From Croceicoccus marinus (GTDB taxonomy: Bacteria; Pseudomonadota; Alphaproteobacteria; Sphingomonadales; Sphingomonadaceae): 64,000 nucleotides of DNA. The stretch spans positions 682,001 to 746,000 of the forward strand of contig NZ_CP019603.1 in assembly GCF_001661675.2 (NCBI RefSeq), written 5' to 3'. Below the pieces are notes generated by a model, which saw nothing but the letters and a program-made list of their open reading frames with translations, did not search any database and had not been told where the DNA came from. A program made the position numbers and the translations under genes. This document shows, piece after piece, positions 50,601 to 58,498 of this stretch. Position 1 is the first letter of the stretch. Each line of letters opens with the position of its first letter.

Positions 50601-52600
50601 GCAAGGGGCTGACGGTGTTCCGCCAGGCGATGACCATTCACCTGAGGCCCGGCAATGACAAGTTCACGCGTCAGAACTTCATGCCACTTGAGGATCACTA
50701 CAGTGAGCAGACGATCCAGACCCACGTGATGGCGGCCTATGCGCGCAAGGGGCTGATCTCGATCAAGCATGCGCAGCATCTGTCGGAAGACTATTTCACG
50801 CTCGACCAGGACACGTTTCTCGATCTCTGGCTGCCGGGCGAACGTATCGCAATCCGCCGCCAGACCACTCCTGCATCCTGGCAAGCCATTGTCGAGGATC
50901 TCGGCAATCCCGTGCAGCAAAAGATTGTCAGCGACGATCGCGAGCAGACCAATGTTCTCGTGCTGGCCGGGCCCGGCTCGGGCAAGACACGCACGCTGGT
51001 CCATCGCATTGCCTATCTGATCCGCGTGAGGCGCGAGAACCCGAACGGCATCCTCGTGCTGAGCTACAATCGCCATGCCGTAACCGAGATCCGTGCGCGC
51101 TTGCGCCAGCTGATCGGTGATGATGCCAAGGGCGTTACGGTCTCGACCTGCCATGCTCTGGCGATGCGATTGGTAGGCGCAAGCTTCGTGGGTGCGCCGG
51201 CCGATAATCACGCTTTCGATGAAGTGATTAACGAAGCTGTCCGGCAATTGCAGGGGGAAGGGCTAAGCAAGAGCGAGGCCGAGGCCCAGCGCGATGCGCT
51301 GATCCAGGGCTATCGCTGGATCCTGGTCGATGAATATCAGGACATCGGACCAGAAGCTTATTCGCTGATCGGCGCCGTCGCGGGACGGTCGCAGGATGAC
51401 CCTGACATGAAGCTGAGCCTGTTTGCCGTCGGTGACGATGACCAGAACATCTATGCCTTCGACGGTGCCTCGGTGGAATATATCCGGCGCTTCGAGCAGG
51501 ACTACCGGGCAAAGCCCGAATTCCTGACCGAGAATTACCGTTCGACCCGCCACATCATCGATGCCGCCAATTCCGTGATTGCGCCTGCGACCGAACGCAT
51601 GAAACTGGGGCACGACATCACCATCAACCGTGTCCGCGTGAAGGAAGCGGCGGGCGGGGCGATGGCGCGGCTAGATCCGGTGGGGCAGGGGCGGGTGCAG
51701 GTTTTGTCCAGCCCGGGGACTTGGGCCGACAGGGCCTGTGCGGCGGTAGATGAGCTCATTCGTCTCTCCAACCTCGATCCCGATTGGGATTGGTCGAAGA
51801 CAGCCATCATCGCGCGGAGCTGGAAACTGCTCGAACCGGTGCGCAGCTATGCCGAATCCAAAGACATCCCGGTCGAACTGGCCAACGAGCACCTGCCCAG
51901 CATCTGGCGCCTGCGCGAGACGCAGCTTTTCATCGAGCATTGCAAAGCAGACACCGCATCGGTTCTGGGCGTTGAGGCCATGCGCCGGCATCTCGAGCGT
52001 CAGCCCGCGAACCGCTGGACCGGACTGCTTAGCGAAGGGCTAGATGCTCTCGTGCGAGAGATCGGTGAAAGCGAGATGGCCGTTCCCGATCTTGTCGAAT
52101 GGATCGCCGAATGGTGCCGCGATACGCGCGGTGACCAGCGAGGGTTGCTGCTGCTCACCGCCCATCGCGCCAAGGGCCTGGAATTCGATGACGTCGTTAT
52201 TCTCGATGGCGACTGGACCAGCACCTCGCGCGGGGAGGATAGCGATGCGCCGCGTCGATTATTCTATGTCGCCATGACGCGTGCGCGGCGAAGCCTTGCG
52301 GTGATGGCCAACGGGCAGCATCCCTATGTCAGCTCTTCATTGGAGGCGGTGTTGAGCCGCGACGTGGAGCCTGCCTTGCGGCAAGAGGCGGGAGATAGCT
52401 TGCGCTATCAGCTGCCCGACATGGAGCTTGTCGATCTGTCTTATGCGGGTCGACTGATGGACCGGAATCCAGCGCTGCAAGCGATCGCGAAGGCCAAGGT
52501 TGGCGATCCCATCCAGCTCGTTCCTGAGGGGCAGGGCTGGTTCATCAAAGACATCACTGGCCAAACGATCGGCCGGATGCGGAAATTACCGGCCGCCTGA
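47621..52600 (+). CDS. Exonuclease-RecQ-UvrD fusion helicase
   Basis: A 1,659-residue protein from TTG 47621 (AAGGGG six bases upstream). GTG 47591 is an alternative. Residues about 15-170 form a DEDD exonuclease (Asp22/Glu24 in SFDIEVD; IGHNILHHD; a late DPAKDAE). A RecQ helicase follows, with Walker A GTGKS at 328-332, DEAH at 429-432, FGMGIDKPDIRLVVHGDIPG and QEAGRAGRDRE. After a winged-helix and linker part, a UvrD/PcrA helicase fills the C-terminus (GPGSGKT at 1117-1123, DEYQD at 1237, VGDDDQNIYAFDGAS, LTENYRST, TAHRAKGLEFDDVVILDGDW, FYVAMTRARRSL). Opposite-polarity helicases plus an exonuclease in one chain suggest DNA-end processing or defence. The frame ends early (see the tail entry at 52591). 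Confidence 0.9.
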   Translation: MNIAATLTGPAIELLRRCVSFDIEVDPKTAKIFAFAAVRYGDGAAIRAGKGGLARTLDEMESGLSQSDHCIGHNILHHDLPHLAAVRPNLGRIVHAPIDTLWLNPLAFPRNPYHHLVKHHLDGRLQAGHLNDPAKDAELVFRVLEDQLQAFRKMAAETPDAMAAYHFLVTLPERSAGFDAVFRASRQSTIPTQREAELAIRRMLEGNACNRQVVELLNEIASPRKAWPTAYALSWVTVAGGNSVMPPWVRKQFPEAADIVRDLRDSDCRGPDCAWCRTMNNPRASLQRWFGYDSFRPKPADKDGRPLQERIVEEAMHGQSLLGILPTGTGKSVCYQIPALANFEKIGSLTVVISPLVALMGDQVHGMTEKGISSAVTINGMLSMPERQDALDKVRMGDASILIISPEQLRSVSVRDVLKTREVGLWALDEAHCVSKWGHDFRPDYRYVGRFIKEFSGDRDPSPILCLTATAKPEVVRDICGHFHERVGSELLLLDGGAVRTNLTFEVRQTGRSTKLSDILNVIEAKLPAEGASGAVIYCSSRRQTELVAEFLQKQGMAADFFHAGLTPEKKKEVQERFRVGALRIIAATNAFGMGIDKPDIRLVVHGDIPGSLENYLQEAGRAGRDREHADCVLLFADDDVERQFTLSARSRLARHEIGAILKALRRLDDKTTRHGDVVATSGEIVRAEQDYDFERDKLTDDTRVKTAVAWLEEGKLLAREENRVRIFPASLTVPTLKHAEDILAKAAITGARRKQLVSIVRHLMSASPDEGISTDELAGVSGLSPRALPKALHDLEVLGIARDDTAITVFIHAGVEGQSSERLRQAASLEAALIDVMREAEPDAEGEGAFPLQLSQICQKLRDEGHEKARPDIIDKMLRGLAQDGRDEDGGRGNLYVRKQSRDTLYVKLQRSWDTLARTASIRRDGAENLLKHFVGKLPKGKRGKDLQVETTIGALTAVITSDVFLRTEVKAPTKLLNRAMLWMHEQEIMTLGKGLTVFRQAMTIHLRPGNDKFTRQNFMPLEDHYSEQTIQTHVMAAYARKGLISIKHAQHLSEDYFTLDQDTFLDLWLPGERIAIRRQTTPASWQAIVEDLGNPVQQKIVSDDREQTNVLVLAGPGSGKTRTLVHRIAYLIRVRRENPNGILVLSYNRHAVTEIRARLRQLIGDDAKGVTVSTCHALAMRLVGASFVGAPADNHAFDEVINEAVRQLQGEGLSKSEAEAQRDALIQGYRWILVDEYQDIGPEAYSLIGAVAGRSQDDPDMKLSLFAVGDDDQNIYAFDGASVEYIRRFEQDYRAKPEFLTENYRSTRHIIDAANSVIAPATERMKLGHDITINRVRVKEAAGGAMARLDPVGQGRVQVLSSPGTWADRACAAVDELIRLSNLDPDWDWSKTAIIARSWKLLEPVRSYAESKDIPVELANEHLPSIWRLRETQLFIEHCKADTASVLGVEAMRRHLERQPANRWTGLLSEGLDALVREIGESEMAVPDLVEWIAEWCRDTRGDQRGLLLLTAHRAKGLEFDDVVILDGDWTSTSRGEDSDAPRRLFYVAMTRARRSLAVMANGQHPYVSSSLEAVLSRDVEPALRQEAGDSLRYQLPDMELVDLSYAGRLMDRNPALQAIAKAKVGDPIQLVPEGQGWFIKDITGQTIGRMRKLPAA

Positions 52601-52757
52601 TGGCTACCATGTGGAGAGCATCAAGATTGGTGCGATCGTGCGATGGCGGAAGTCCGACAATGCCGAGGAGTTTCGGGAATACATCAGGCGGGATGAGTGG
52701 GAGACGGTGTTGCCTGATATCGTCTTTGCGCAAGCTGGAGGCCCAACTCCCAATTGA
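52591..52757 (+). pseudogene. Out-of-frame C-terminal tail of the helicase
   Basis: Just past the helicase stop, the +1 frame reads PPDGYHVESIKIGAIVRWRK and then FREYIRRDEWETVLPDIVF. This resembles the conserved last segment of this type of RecQ-UvrD protein (a basic stretch, then a W-E-x-V-x-P-x-x-V-F ending). One inserted base near 52590, in the GCC repeat, would have shifted it out of frame. The loss of about 55 residues may or may not matter for activity. A sequencing error is the other explanation. Confidence 0.55.
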
Positions 52758-52833
52758 GAGATCGGAGCGACAGCGCCGTCCCTAATTAGCCTATAAGAAG
52801 AATTTGGTAGCACTCCGCCCTTACCAGAGAACC

Positions 52834-53865
52834 ATGTCCTCCTCCGATCGACCAAACCTGGCTGCGAAATACTTCGTCGACGACCTGACCGGCGCGCGGC
52901 AGCCAGGAAGCCGTCTGCACGGCATCCTCGAGAAATTTGACGCAGGGCTAGCTGTCAGCAGGCTGGCAAGGGATTATCTAGAAACGAGCGGGCTGAACTG
53001 CCTTCTGGCATTGATCGAGGGCCAGGAAAATTTCGAAAGCTTCAAAATCTTGGCTGCCGTAGAGCGCAAGGATCGTGTGGCGGCGGCGCAACTTGCCGCC
53101 ACCGAGGAAGCAGCAGTGGCCGGAAGGCAAAAGGCCCAACTTGCTGCGGCCAGCGCTGCATTTTTCGATGATCCGGCGTATCAGCGCAGACAAGCAACCA
53201 AAGATCTACGTCGAAGGTTCGACGTGGGACATATCGAGCGTGAGCATTACCCGAAGGTCATGCGGGCGTTGCACGCCTTGGCCAAAGGCCAGAGACTGCC
53301 CCTAGAGGAAGTCGCTTGGCTTCAGACGGAAGCTGAAGACTGTTGGACCCCTGCAGTAGCAGCCGCATGGCACCTGACTGAGGCGGAATATCTGAGCGGA
53401 GAATATCGCAGCACCGCGGATCCGTGGGGCGCAATCAACGCCAGCAGTCATTGGCGAAAAGGTGGCCGTCCGGAAGCCGCCGTTGCGCTGACAGAAGACG
53501 CTCTGGCCGCGAACACCCGTTCATCGCCAAAGGTGCGTTCGGCTCTATTAACCACCCGTGGCGCAGCCTTGCGAGCCATCAACCGCCATACAGAGGCCCG
53601 TGTTTCTGGCGAACAGGCGCACATGCTGGCACCAGAAGATTACCGGCCGTGCACGCTTCTCGGAGCCATTCACATAGAGCAGGGCGAACTGACCGAGGGT
53701 CACGCATGGTTTGTCAAAGCCGAGCAGCGCGGGGCTGCCAAGGCAATGATCGATAACAATATCAAAGCGTTGCTCTCCCGCATGCCCGAGGAAAGGAGAC
53801 GTCGCCTGCAATCTTGCCTGCTTGAGCGCGATCCCGAGCGCTTCGCTTGGCTTCGGTCGCGATGA
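52834..53865 (+). CDS. TPR-like helical repeat protein
   Basis: A 343-residue soluble protein starting at ATG 52834. The first half contains a long charged helix (AAAQLAATEEAAVAGRQKAQ). The second half has tetratricopeptide-like repeats: AVALTEDALAANTRSSPKVR, then ALRAINRHTEARVSGEQAHM, then GAIHIEQGELTEGHAWFVKA. It follows the helicase after a gap of about 75 bases. It would act as a scaffold or sensor. No exact family is recognised. Confidence 0.65.
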   Translation: MSSSDRPNLAAKYFVDDLTGARQPGSRLHGILEKFDAGLAVSRLARDYLETSGLNCLLALIEGQENFESFKILAAVERKDRVAAAQLAATEEAAVAGRQKAQLAAASAAFFDDPAYQRRQATKDLRRRFDVGHIEREHYPKVMRALHALAKGQRLPLEEVAWLQTEAEDCWTPAVAAAWHLTEAEYLSGEYRSTADPWGAINASSHWRKGGRPEAAVALTEDALAANTRSSPKVRSALLTTRGAALRAINRHTEARVSGEQAHMLAPEDYRPCTLLGAIHIEQGELTEGHAWFVKAEQRGAAKAMIDNNIKALLSRMPEERRRRLQSCLLERDPERFAWLRSR

Positions 53866-54172
53866 ACGCCAGCGCGTGGGTCTGGTCAAGCGAGATGAAT
53901 TCTCATCGTTATAGTCTGATGCAAATGCCAACAACGGTGTCGACCGAACGCTGACGATAGCCGCAGCGCATTTTGGCTCTGTTGCAAACTTTTCAGTCCG
54001 GGACACGAACCGATGGGAATGCCGACGTTCAGGCGAAGGACTGGGTGGACCCGCAACGCCGACATAGCAGGCATAGCGTCAGTCGAAACGGCTTCCTTAT
54101 ACTTGCCGTATATTCACGAAGTCAGGTCGCGACCTCAATCCCGTAGAATCGCTGCCAGCGAAGCTCTTGATT
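53866..54172. other. Intergenic region with a solo IS6-type terminal repeat
   Basis: No gene is supported. At 53975-53988 the sequence GGCTCTGTTGCAAA equals the terminal inverted repeat of IS6-family elements (IS26/IS6100 type). No transposase or second repeat is nearby, so it is a relic of a past insertion or deletion, and it marks the right edge of the helicase region. Confidence 0.6.
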
Positions 54173-54338
54173 TGTCAATCGGCGTTCAATCGGGACCCCC
54201 TATCGGCGCGCAAAAGGGACCCCGTTAGCGTTGCATAGATCGATCGACGTTGGGCGCGGGTTTCGCGCTGCTGGCGGCGTAGGAAGGGCGTAGCCCGACC
54301 GGAGGCGTCAGCAGCGCGAAGGCGTTTTTCTGATCGGG

Positions 54339-55067
54339 TCAGCTGCGGTTTTTGAAGCGCCAGCTGTCGTTGCCGGTCTCGACGATGTCGCAATGGTGGG
54401 TGATGCGGTCGAGCAGCGCGGTGGTCATCTTCGGCTCGCCGAACACGGTGGGCCACTCGCCGAAGGCGAGGTTGGTGGTGATGATGACAGAGGTCTGTTC
54501 GTAGAGCTTGCTGATCAGGTGGAACAAGAGCTGCCCGCCGGATCGGGCGAACGGCAGATAGCCCAGTTCATCCAGCACCACGAGATCGAGTCTGCCGAGC
54601 TGGGCAGCGATGGTGCCGGCCTTTCCGATGCGGGCTTCCTCCTCGAGCCGGGTGACGAGGTCGACGGTGTTGAAGTAGCGCCCACGGGCACCGGCACGCA
54701 CGACGCTGGCGGTGATCGCGATAGCCAGGTGGGTCTTGCCCGTCCCTGTGCCGCCGATGAGCACGATATTGCGCCGCCCTGGCAGGAACGAGCCGGCGTG
54801 CAGCGAACGAACGAGTCCTTCGTTGATCGGGCTGCCCTCGAAGACGAAGGCATCGAGGTCCTTGATTACAGGCAGCTTGGCCGCGGTCATGCGGTAGCGG
54901 ATCGAGGCGGCATGACGATGCGCGGCTTCGGCACGCAGCAGGTCGGTCAGGATCTCGTGGGTCGTGCGCTTGCGCTGCAGCCCGGTGGTAACCGCCTCGT
55001 CGAAGGCCCCTGCCATGCCCTTGAGGCCGAGAGCGCGCATCGCCTCGATCATCTCATGCCGCTGCAT
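54339..55067 (-). CDS. istB: IS21 IstB ATPase helper
   Basis: A 242-residue AAA+ protein with Walker [17 protein letters not shown], Walker [13 protein letters not shown] and [36 protein letters not shown] is the standard start. A longer frame to 55133 reads back into istA. It overlaps the end of istA by 14 bases. Intact. Confidence 0.93.
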   Translation of the reverse strand: MQRHEMIEAMRALGLKGMAGAFDEAVTTGLQRKRTTHEILTDLLRAEAAHRHAASIRYRMTAAKLPVIKDLDAFVFEGSPINEGLVRSLHAGSFLPGRRNIVLIGGTGTGKTHLAIAITASVVRAGARGRYFNTVDLVTRLEEEARIGKAGTIAAQLGRLDLVVLDELGYLPFARSGGQLLFHLISKLYEQTSVIITTNLAFGEWPTVFGEPKMTTALLDRITHHCDIVETGNDSWRFKNRS

Positions 55068-55738
55068 GGAGGTCTCGCACCGTATCGTAGCGCGCGCAGT
55101 CCGCGATCGGCGGGTGACTGAGCTTGAGATCAACGACCACGTCCAGGGGGCACTCGGGTGGCGGGTCCCGGTATCGGGCCAGGATGTTGAGGATTACCTC
55201 GTCGCTGACGGCACCGCTATCAAGCGCCTCCCGGATCGCGGCCTCGACCGCTTCCAGGCCATCGGGCATTACGGCTGCCAGCACGCGCACGAAGCGACGA
55301 TCGGCTTCGTCACCGCCGCCCAGCTTGCGCCGCAATCGCGCCAATGCCGGTGGCAGGTCCCAGCCCTGGAAGGGCGCCCCGTTCCGCAAGGCACCAGGCT
55401 TGTTGGCCAGAACGGGCAGGTAGTGCCAGGGATCATAGATCGTCCGGTCGCGGCCGAAGTGCCGGGCATGCTCGGCGATTACATCGTCGCCCAGGCGAAC
55501 AATGATGCGGTCGGCATAGGCCCGGACCTGGACAGCCCGCCGCGCCGCCTTGGCCATGACCGAGTAGCGGTTGCGGTCGAAGCTGATCAGGCAGGTGCCG
55601 GTCACGGCATGGGCGGTCTCGTGGAAGCCGTCGAAGGGTGCCAACATCGGCTGCAAGGCAGGCCGTTCGAGGTCCAGCGCCTCGGCCACGGACAGCTCCT
55701 TCTGCTCGGGATGCGCGTGCGTTGCGGCCCAGCGAAGA

Positions 55739-57060
55739 GGGACTGTCAGGAATTCCGTGTGTGGGCGGGCATAATGGGTAAGAAGGAGTCCCACTATGTC
55801 CCGACGCAAAGAACCTGCGATCCCCAATGAGCTGCTGGACCAGCTTTTGGCTGGCGGTGCTGCCAGTGCCGCTTTCGAACAAGGCGGCTTGCTGGATTCT
55901 CTGAAGAAGGCGCTGACCGAGCGCGCCTTGAATGCGGAGATGGATCACCATCTGACCAGCGACGAAGAAGCCGGGAACACGCGCAATGGCTATGGCCGCA
56001 AGAGCGTGACCACCGATGCCGGCAAGCTGGAGATCGATGTCCCGCGCGATCGTCAGTCGAGCTTCGAGCCGCAACTGATCGCGAAGTACCAGCGCCGTTT
56101 CCCCGGCTTCGATGACAAGATCATATCGATGTACGCGCGCGGCATGAGCACCCGGGAGATCACCGGGCATCTGCACGATCTGTATGGCATTGACGTGTCG
56201 CCGGACCTGATCAGCACCGTGACCGACGCCGTGCTCGACGAAGTCGCCAGCTGGCAGCAACGGCCGCTCGATCCGGTTTACCCGCTCGTTTTCTTTGATG
56301 CGATCCGGGTCAAGATCCGCGATGAAGGCATGGTCCGCAACAAGGCGATCCACATCGCGTTGGGCGTCCGCGCTGATGGCGCCAAGGAGGTGCTGGGCCT
56401 GTGGCTCGAGCAGAACGAAGGCGCCAAGTTCTGGCTGCGGGTGATGAACGAGCTCAAGAACCGCGGGACCGAGGATATCCTGCTTGCCGTGGTCGATGGG
56501 CTCAAGGGCTTCCCCGAGGCCATCACCGCCGTGTTTCCCGAAGCCGTGGTCCAGACATGCATCGTCCATTTGCTGCGCAATTCCATGGACTTCGTGTCCT
56601 GGAAGGACCGCAAGGGGCTGGCGACGGCGCTCAAGGAAATCTACCGCGCCCCCAGCGCCGAGGCCGCCGAACAGGCGCTCACCTCGTTCGAGGCTGGTCC
56701 CTGGGGCAAGCGTTATCCCGCCATCGGCCAGAGCTGGCGACGTGCCTGGGCCGAGGTCATCCCGTTTTTTGCGTTCCCTGATGAGGTTCGCCGGATCGTT
56801 TACACCACGAATTCCATCGAGGCCCTCAACTCGAAGCTCCGCAGAGCCGTCAGGGCGAGAGGCCACTTCCCGAGCGACGAGGCCGCCACCAAACTGCTTT
56901 ATCTGATCTTGAACCGATCGGAGAAAGAGTGGAAAATGCCGCCGCGTGAGTGGACCATGGCAAAGGCCCAGTTCGCCGTGATATTCGGTGAGCGCTTCAT
57001 CAAAGCCATGGCGGCGTAATGTTCAACCGCCCGTCCATACACGGAATTCCTGACAGTCCC
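55739..57060 (+). mobile_element. IS256-family element (1,322 bp)
   Basis: The inverted ends begin GGGACTGTCAGGAATTCCGT, and the copies differ in only a few inner bases. A 9-bp target duplication CAGCGAAGA lies at 55730-55738 and 57061-57069, typical of the family. It has inserted into istA of the IS21 element. Confidence 0.95.
55796..57019 (+). CDS. IS256-family transposase
   Basis: A 407-residue mutator-type transposase. NTRNGYGRKSVTTDAGKLEI, DDKIISMYARGMSTREITGH, VFFDAIRVKIRDEGMVRNKA and IYTTNSIEALNSKLRRAVRA-type segments are all present, with the DDE residues in order. ATG 55796 follows AAGGAG. It appears functional. Confidence 0.95.
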   Translation: MSRRKEPAIPNELLDQLLAGGAASAAFEQGGLLDSLKKALTERALNAEMDHHLTSDEEAGNTRNGYGRKSVTTDAGKLEIDVPRDRQSSFEPQLIAKYQRRFPGFDDKIISMYARGMSTREITGHLHDLYGIDVSPDLISTVTDAVLDEVASWQQRPLDPVYPLVFFDAIRVKIRDEGMVRNKAIHIALGVRADGAKEVLGLWLEQNEGAKFWLRVMNELKNRGTEDILLAVVDGLKGFPEAITAVFPEAVVQTCIVHLLRNSMDFVSWKDRKGLATALKEIYRAPSAEAAEQALTSFEAGPWGKRYPAIGQSWRRAWAEVIPFFAFPDEVRRIVYTTNSIEALNSKLRRAVRARGHFPSDEAATKLLYLILNRSEKEWKMPPREWTMAKAQFAVIFGERFIKAMAA

Positions 57061-58498
57061 CAGCGAAGACACTCAGCCTCCAGCCATCCGTTGAGCTCTT
57101 CGATGCTGGCAAAGCGCAGGCGGGGCTGGAAGAAGCGTCCCCGGATGGTCTGGACCTGGTTCTCGACCTGCCCCTTCTCCCATCCCGCCGCCGGCGAGCA
57201 AGCGGTCGGCTCGACCATGTAATGATCGGCCATAACCAGGAACCGGCGGTTGAACACGCGCTCCTTGCCAGCGAACACGGCGGTGACCGCGGTCTTCATG
57301 TTATCGTAGATGCCGCGCAGGGGAACGCCGCCAAAGAACGCAAACCCGCGAGCATGGGCATCAAACACCATCTCCTGCGTCTCGCGCGGATAGGCCCGGA
57401 CGTAGACTGCCCGTGACGCGCACAGCCGCATATGCGCCACCTTCACTCGCATCGGCTTACCCGCGATCTCCACATCCTCGTGGCTCCAGTCGAACTGGTA
57501 GGCCTCGCCGGGCTTGAACATGAGCGGGATGAACGCGGGCACCCCATCACCCGCATCCTTGCGCCTCGCTTCCGTCCAGCGCCGGGCGTAGCGCCGGACC
57601 GCATCATAGGAGCCCTCGAACCCCTCACGGCACAGCAGATCATGGATCCGCGTCATCCGCAGCCGATCGCGCCGGTGCCGGGCCTCATTCTCCGTCAGCA
57701 GCGTATCGAGCCGCTCCTGGAACGGCCCAAGCCGGGGCAGCGGTTGAACCTTGCGGCGATAATCGAATGCGCCTTCTGGTGCCCGGATCGCCTTGCGCAC
57801 CACCTTGCGGGATAACCGCAGATCGCGCGCAATCGCCTTGATCGCCTTCCCGCTCGCGTGTTCCCGCCTAATCCGAACGACCGTCTCCACCACCAACATC
57901 CCGATCTCACCACCTGGAAAACCAGGCGGTCAACTACACCATCAGAATGAAGGGTCCCTTTTAGACGCCGATCACCCCGCTAACGGGGTCCCTTTTGCAC
58001 GCCGATCCACAGTCTGATGAACGAAACCGGCCTCGCGCACAAAATTCCTGACAGACCCAAGCTTCACGATGTTGTCGGGCTCTATGTCTCGCCGCCTGCC
58101 CACGCCATCGTGCTTTCGGTCGACGAAAAGAGCCAGATCCAGGCGCTCGACCGCACCCAACCCGGGCTACCGCTGAAGCGCGGCCGTGGGGCAACCATGA
58201 CGCACGACTACAAGCGCAACGGGACCACGACACTGTTCGCCGCGCTCAATGTCCTCGATGGCTCGGTGATCGGCCGCAACATGCAGCGGCACCGGCATCA
58301 GGAGTTCATCCGGTTCTTGAACGCCATCGAAGCCGAGATGCCCGCCGACAAGGCCATCCACGTCATCCTCGACAATTACGCAACCCACAAGCAGCCCAAA
58401 GTCCGTGAATGGTTGGCCAGGCATCCGCGATGGACCTTTCACTTCGTCCCGACGTCCTGCTCATGGCTCAATGCCGTCGAAGGCTTCTTTGCAAAGCT

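Larger units (their letters stand above)
55054..57899 (-). pseudogene. istA: IS21 IstA transposase, split by IS256
   Basis: The N-terminal half (57070-57899) has the helix-turn-helix KAIARDLRLSRKVVRKAIRA and the DDE core (YQFDWSHEDVEIAGKPMRVK, GGVPLRGIYDNMKTAV, QVENQVQTIRGRFFQPRLRF). The C-terminal half (55054-55738) continues from ATHAHPEQKELSVAEALDLE. The two join at ECLRW-AATHAHPEQ when IS256 and one 9-bp repeat are removed. The gene was intact before that insertion. Confidence 0.9.
54173..58011 (-). mobile_element. IS21-family element, interrupted by IS256
   Basis: The ends read TGTCAATCGGCG on the left and, on the complement, TGTGGATCGGCG on the right, with inner repeats containing AAAAGGGACCCCGTTAGCG. 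It carries istB (54339-55067) and istA, the latter split by an IS256 element at 55739-57060. Without IS256 it would be about 2.5 kb, the usual size. Confidence 0.88.

Noticed and set aside
53975..53988. A complete IS6-family element
   Set aside because: Only one 14-bp terminal repeat is present. There is no transposase and no second end nearby.
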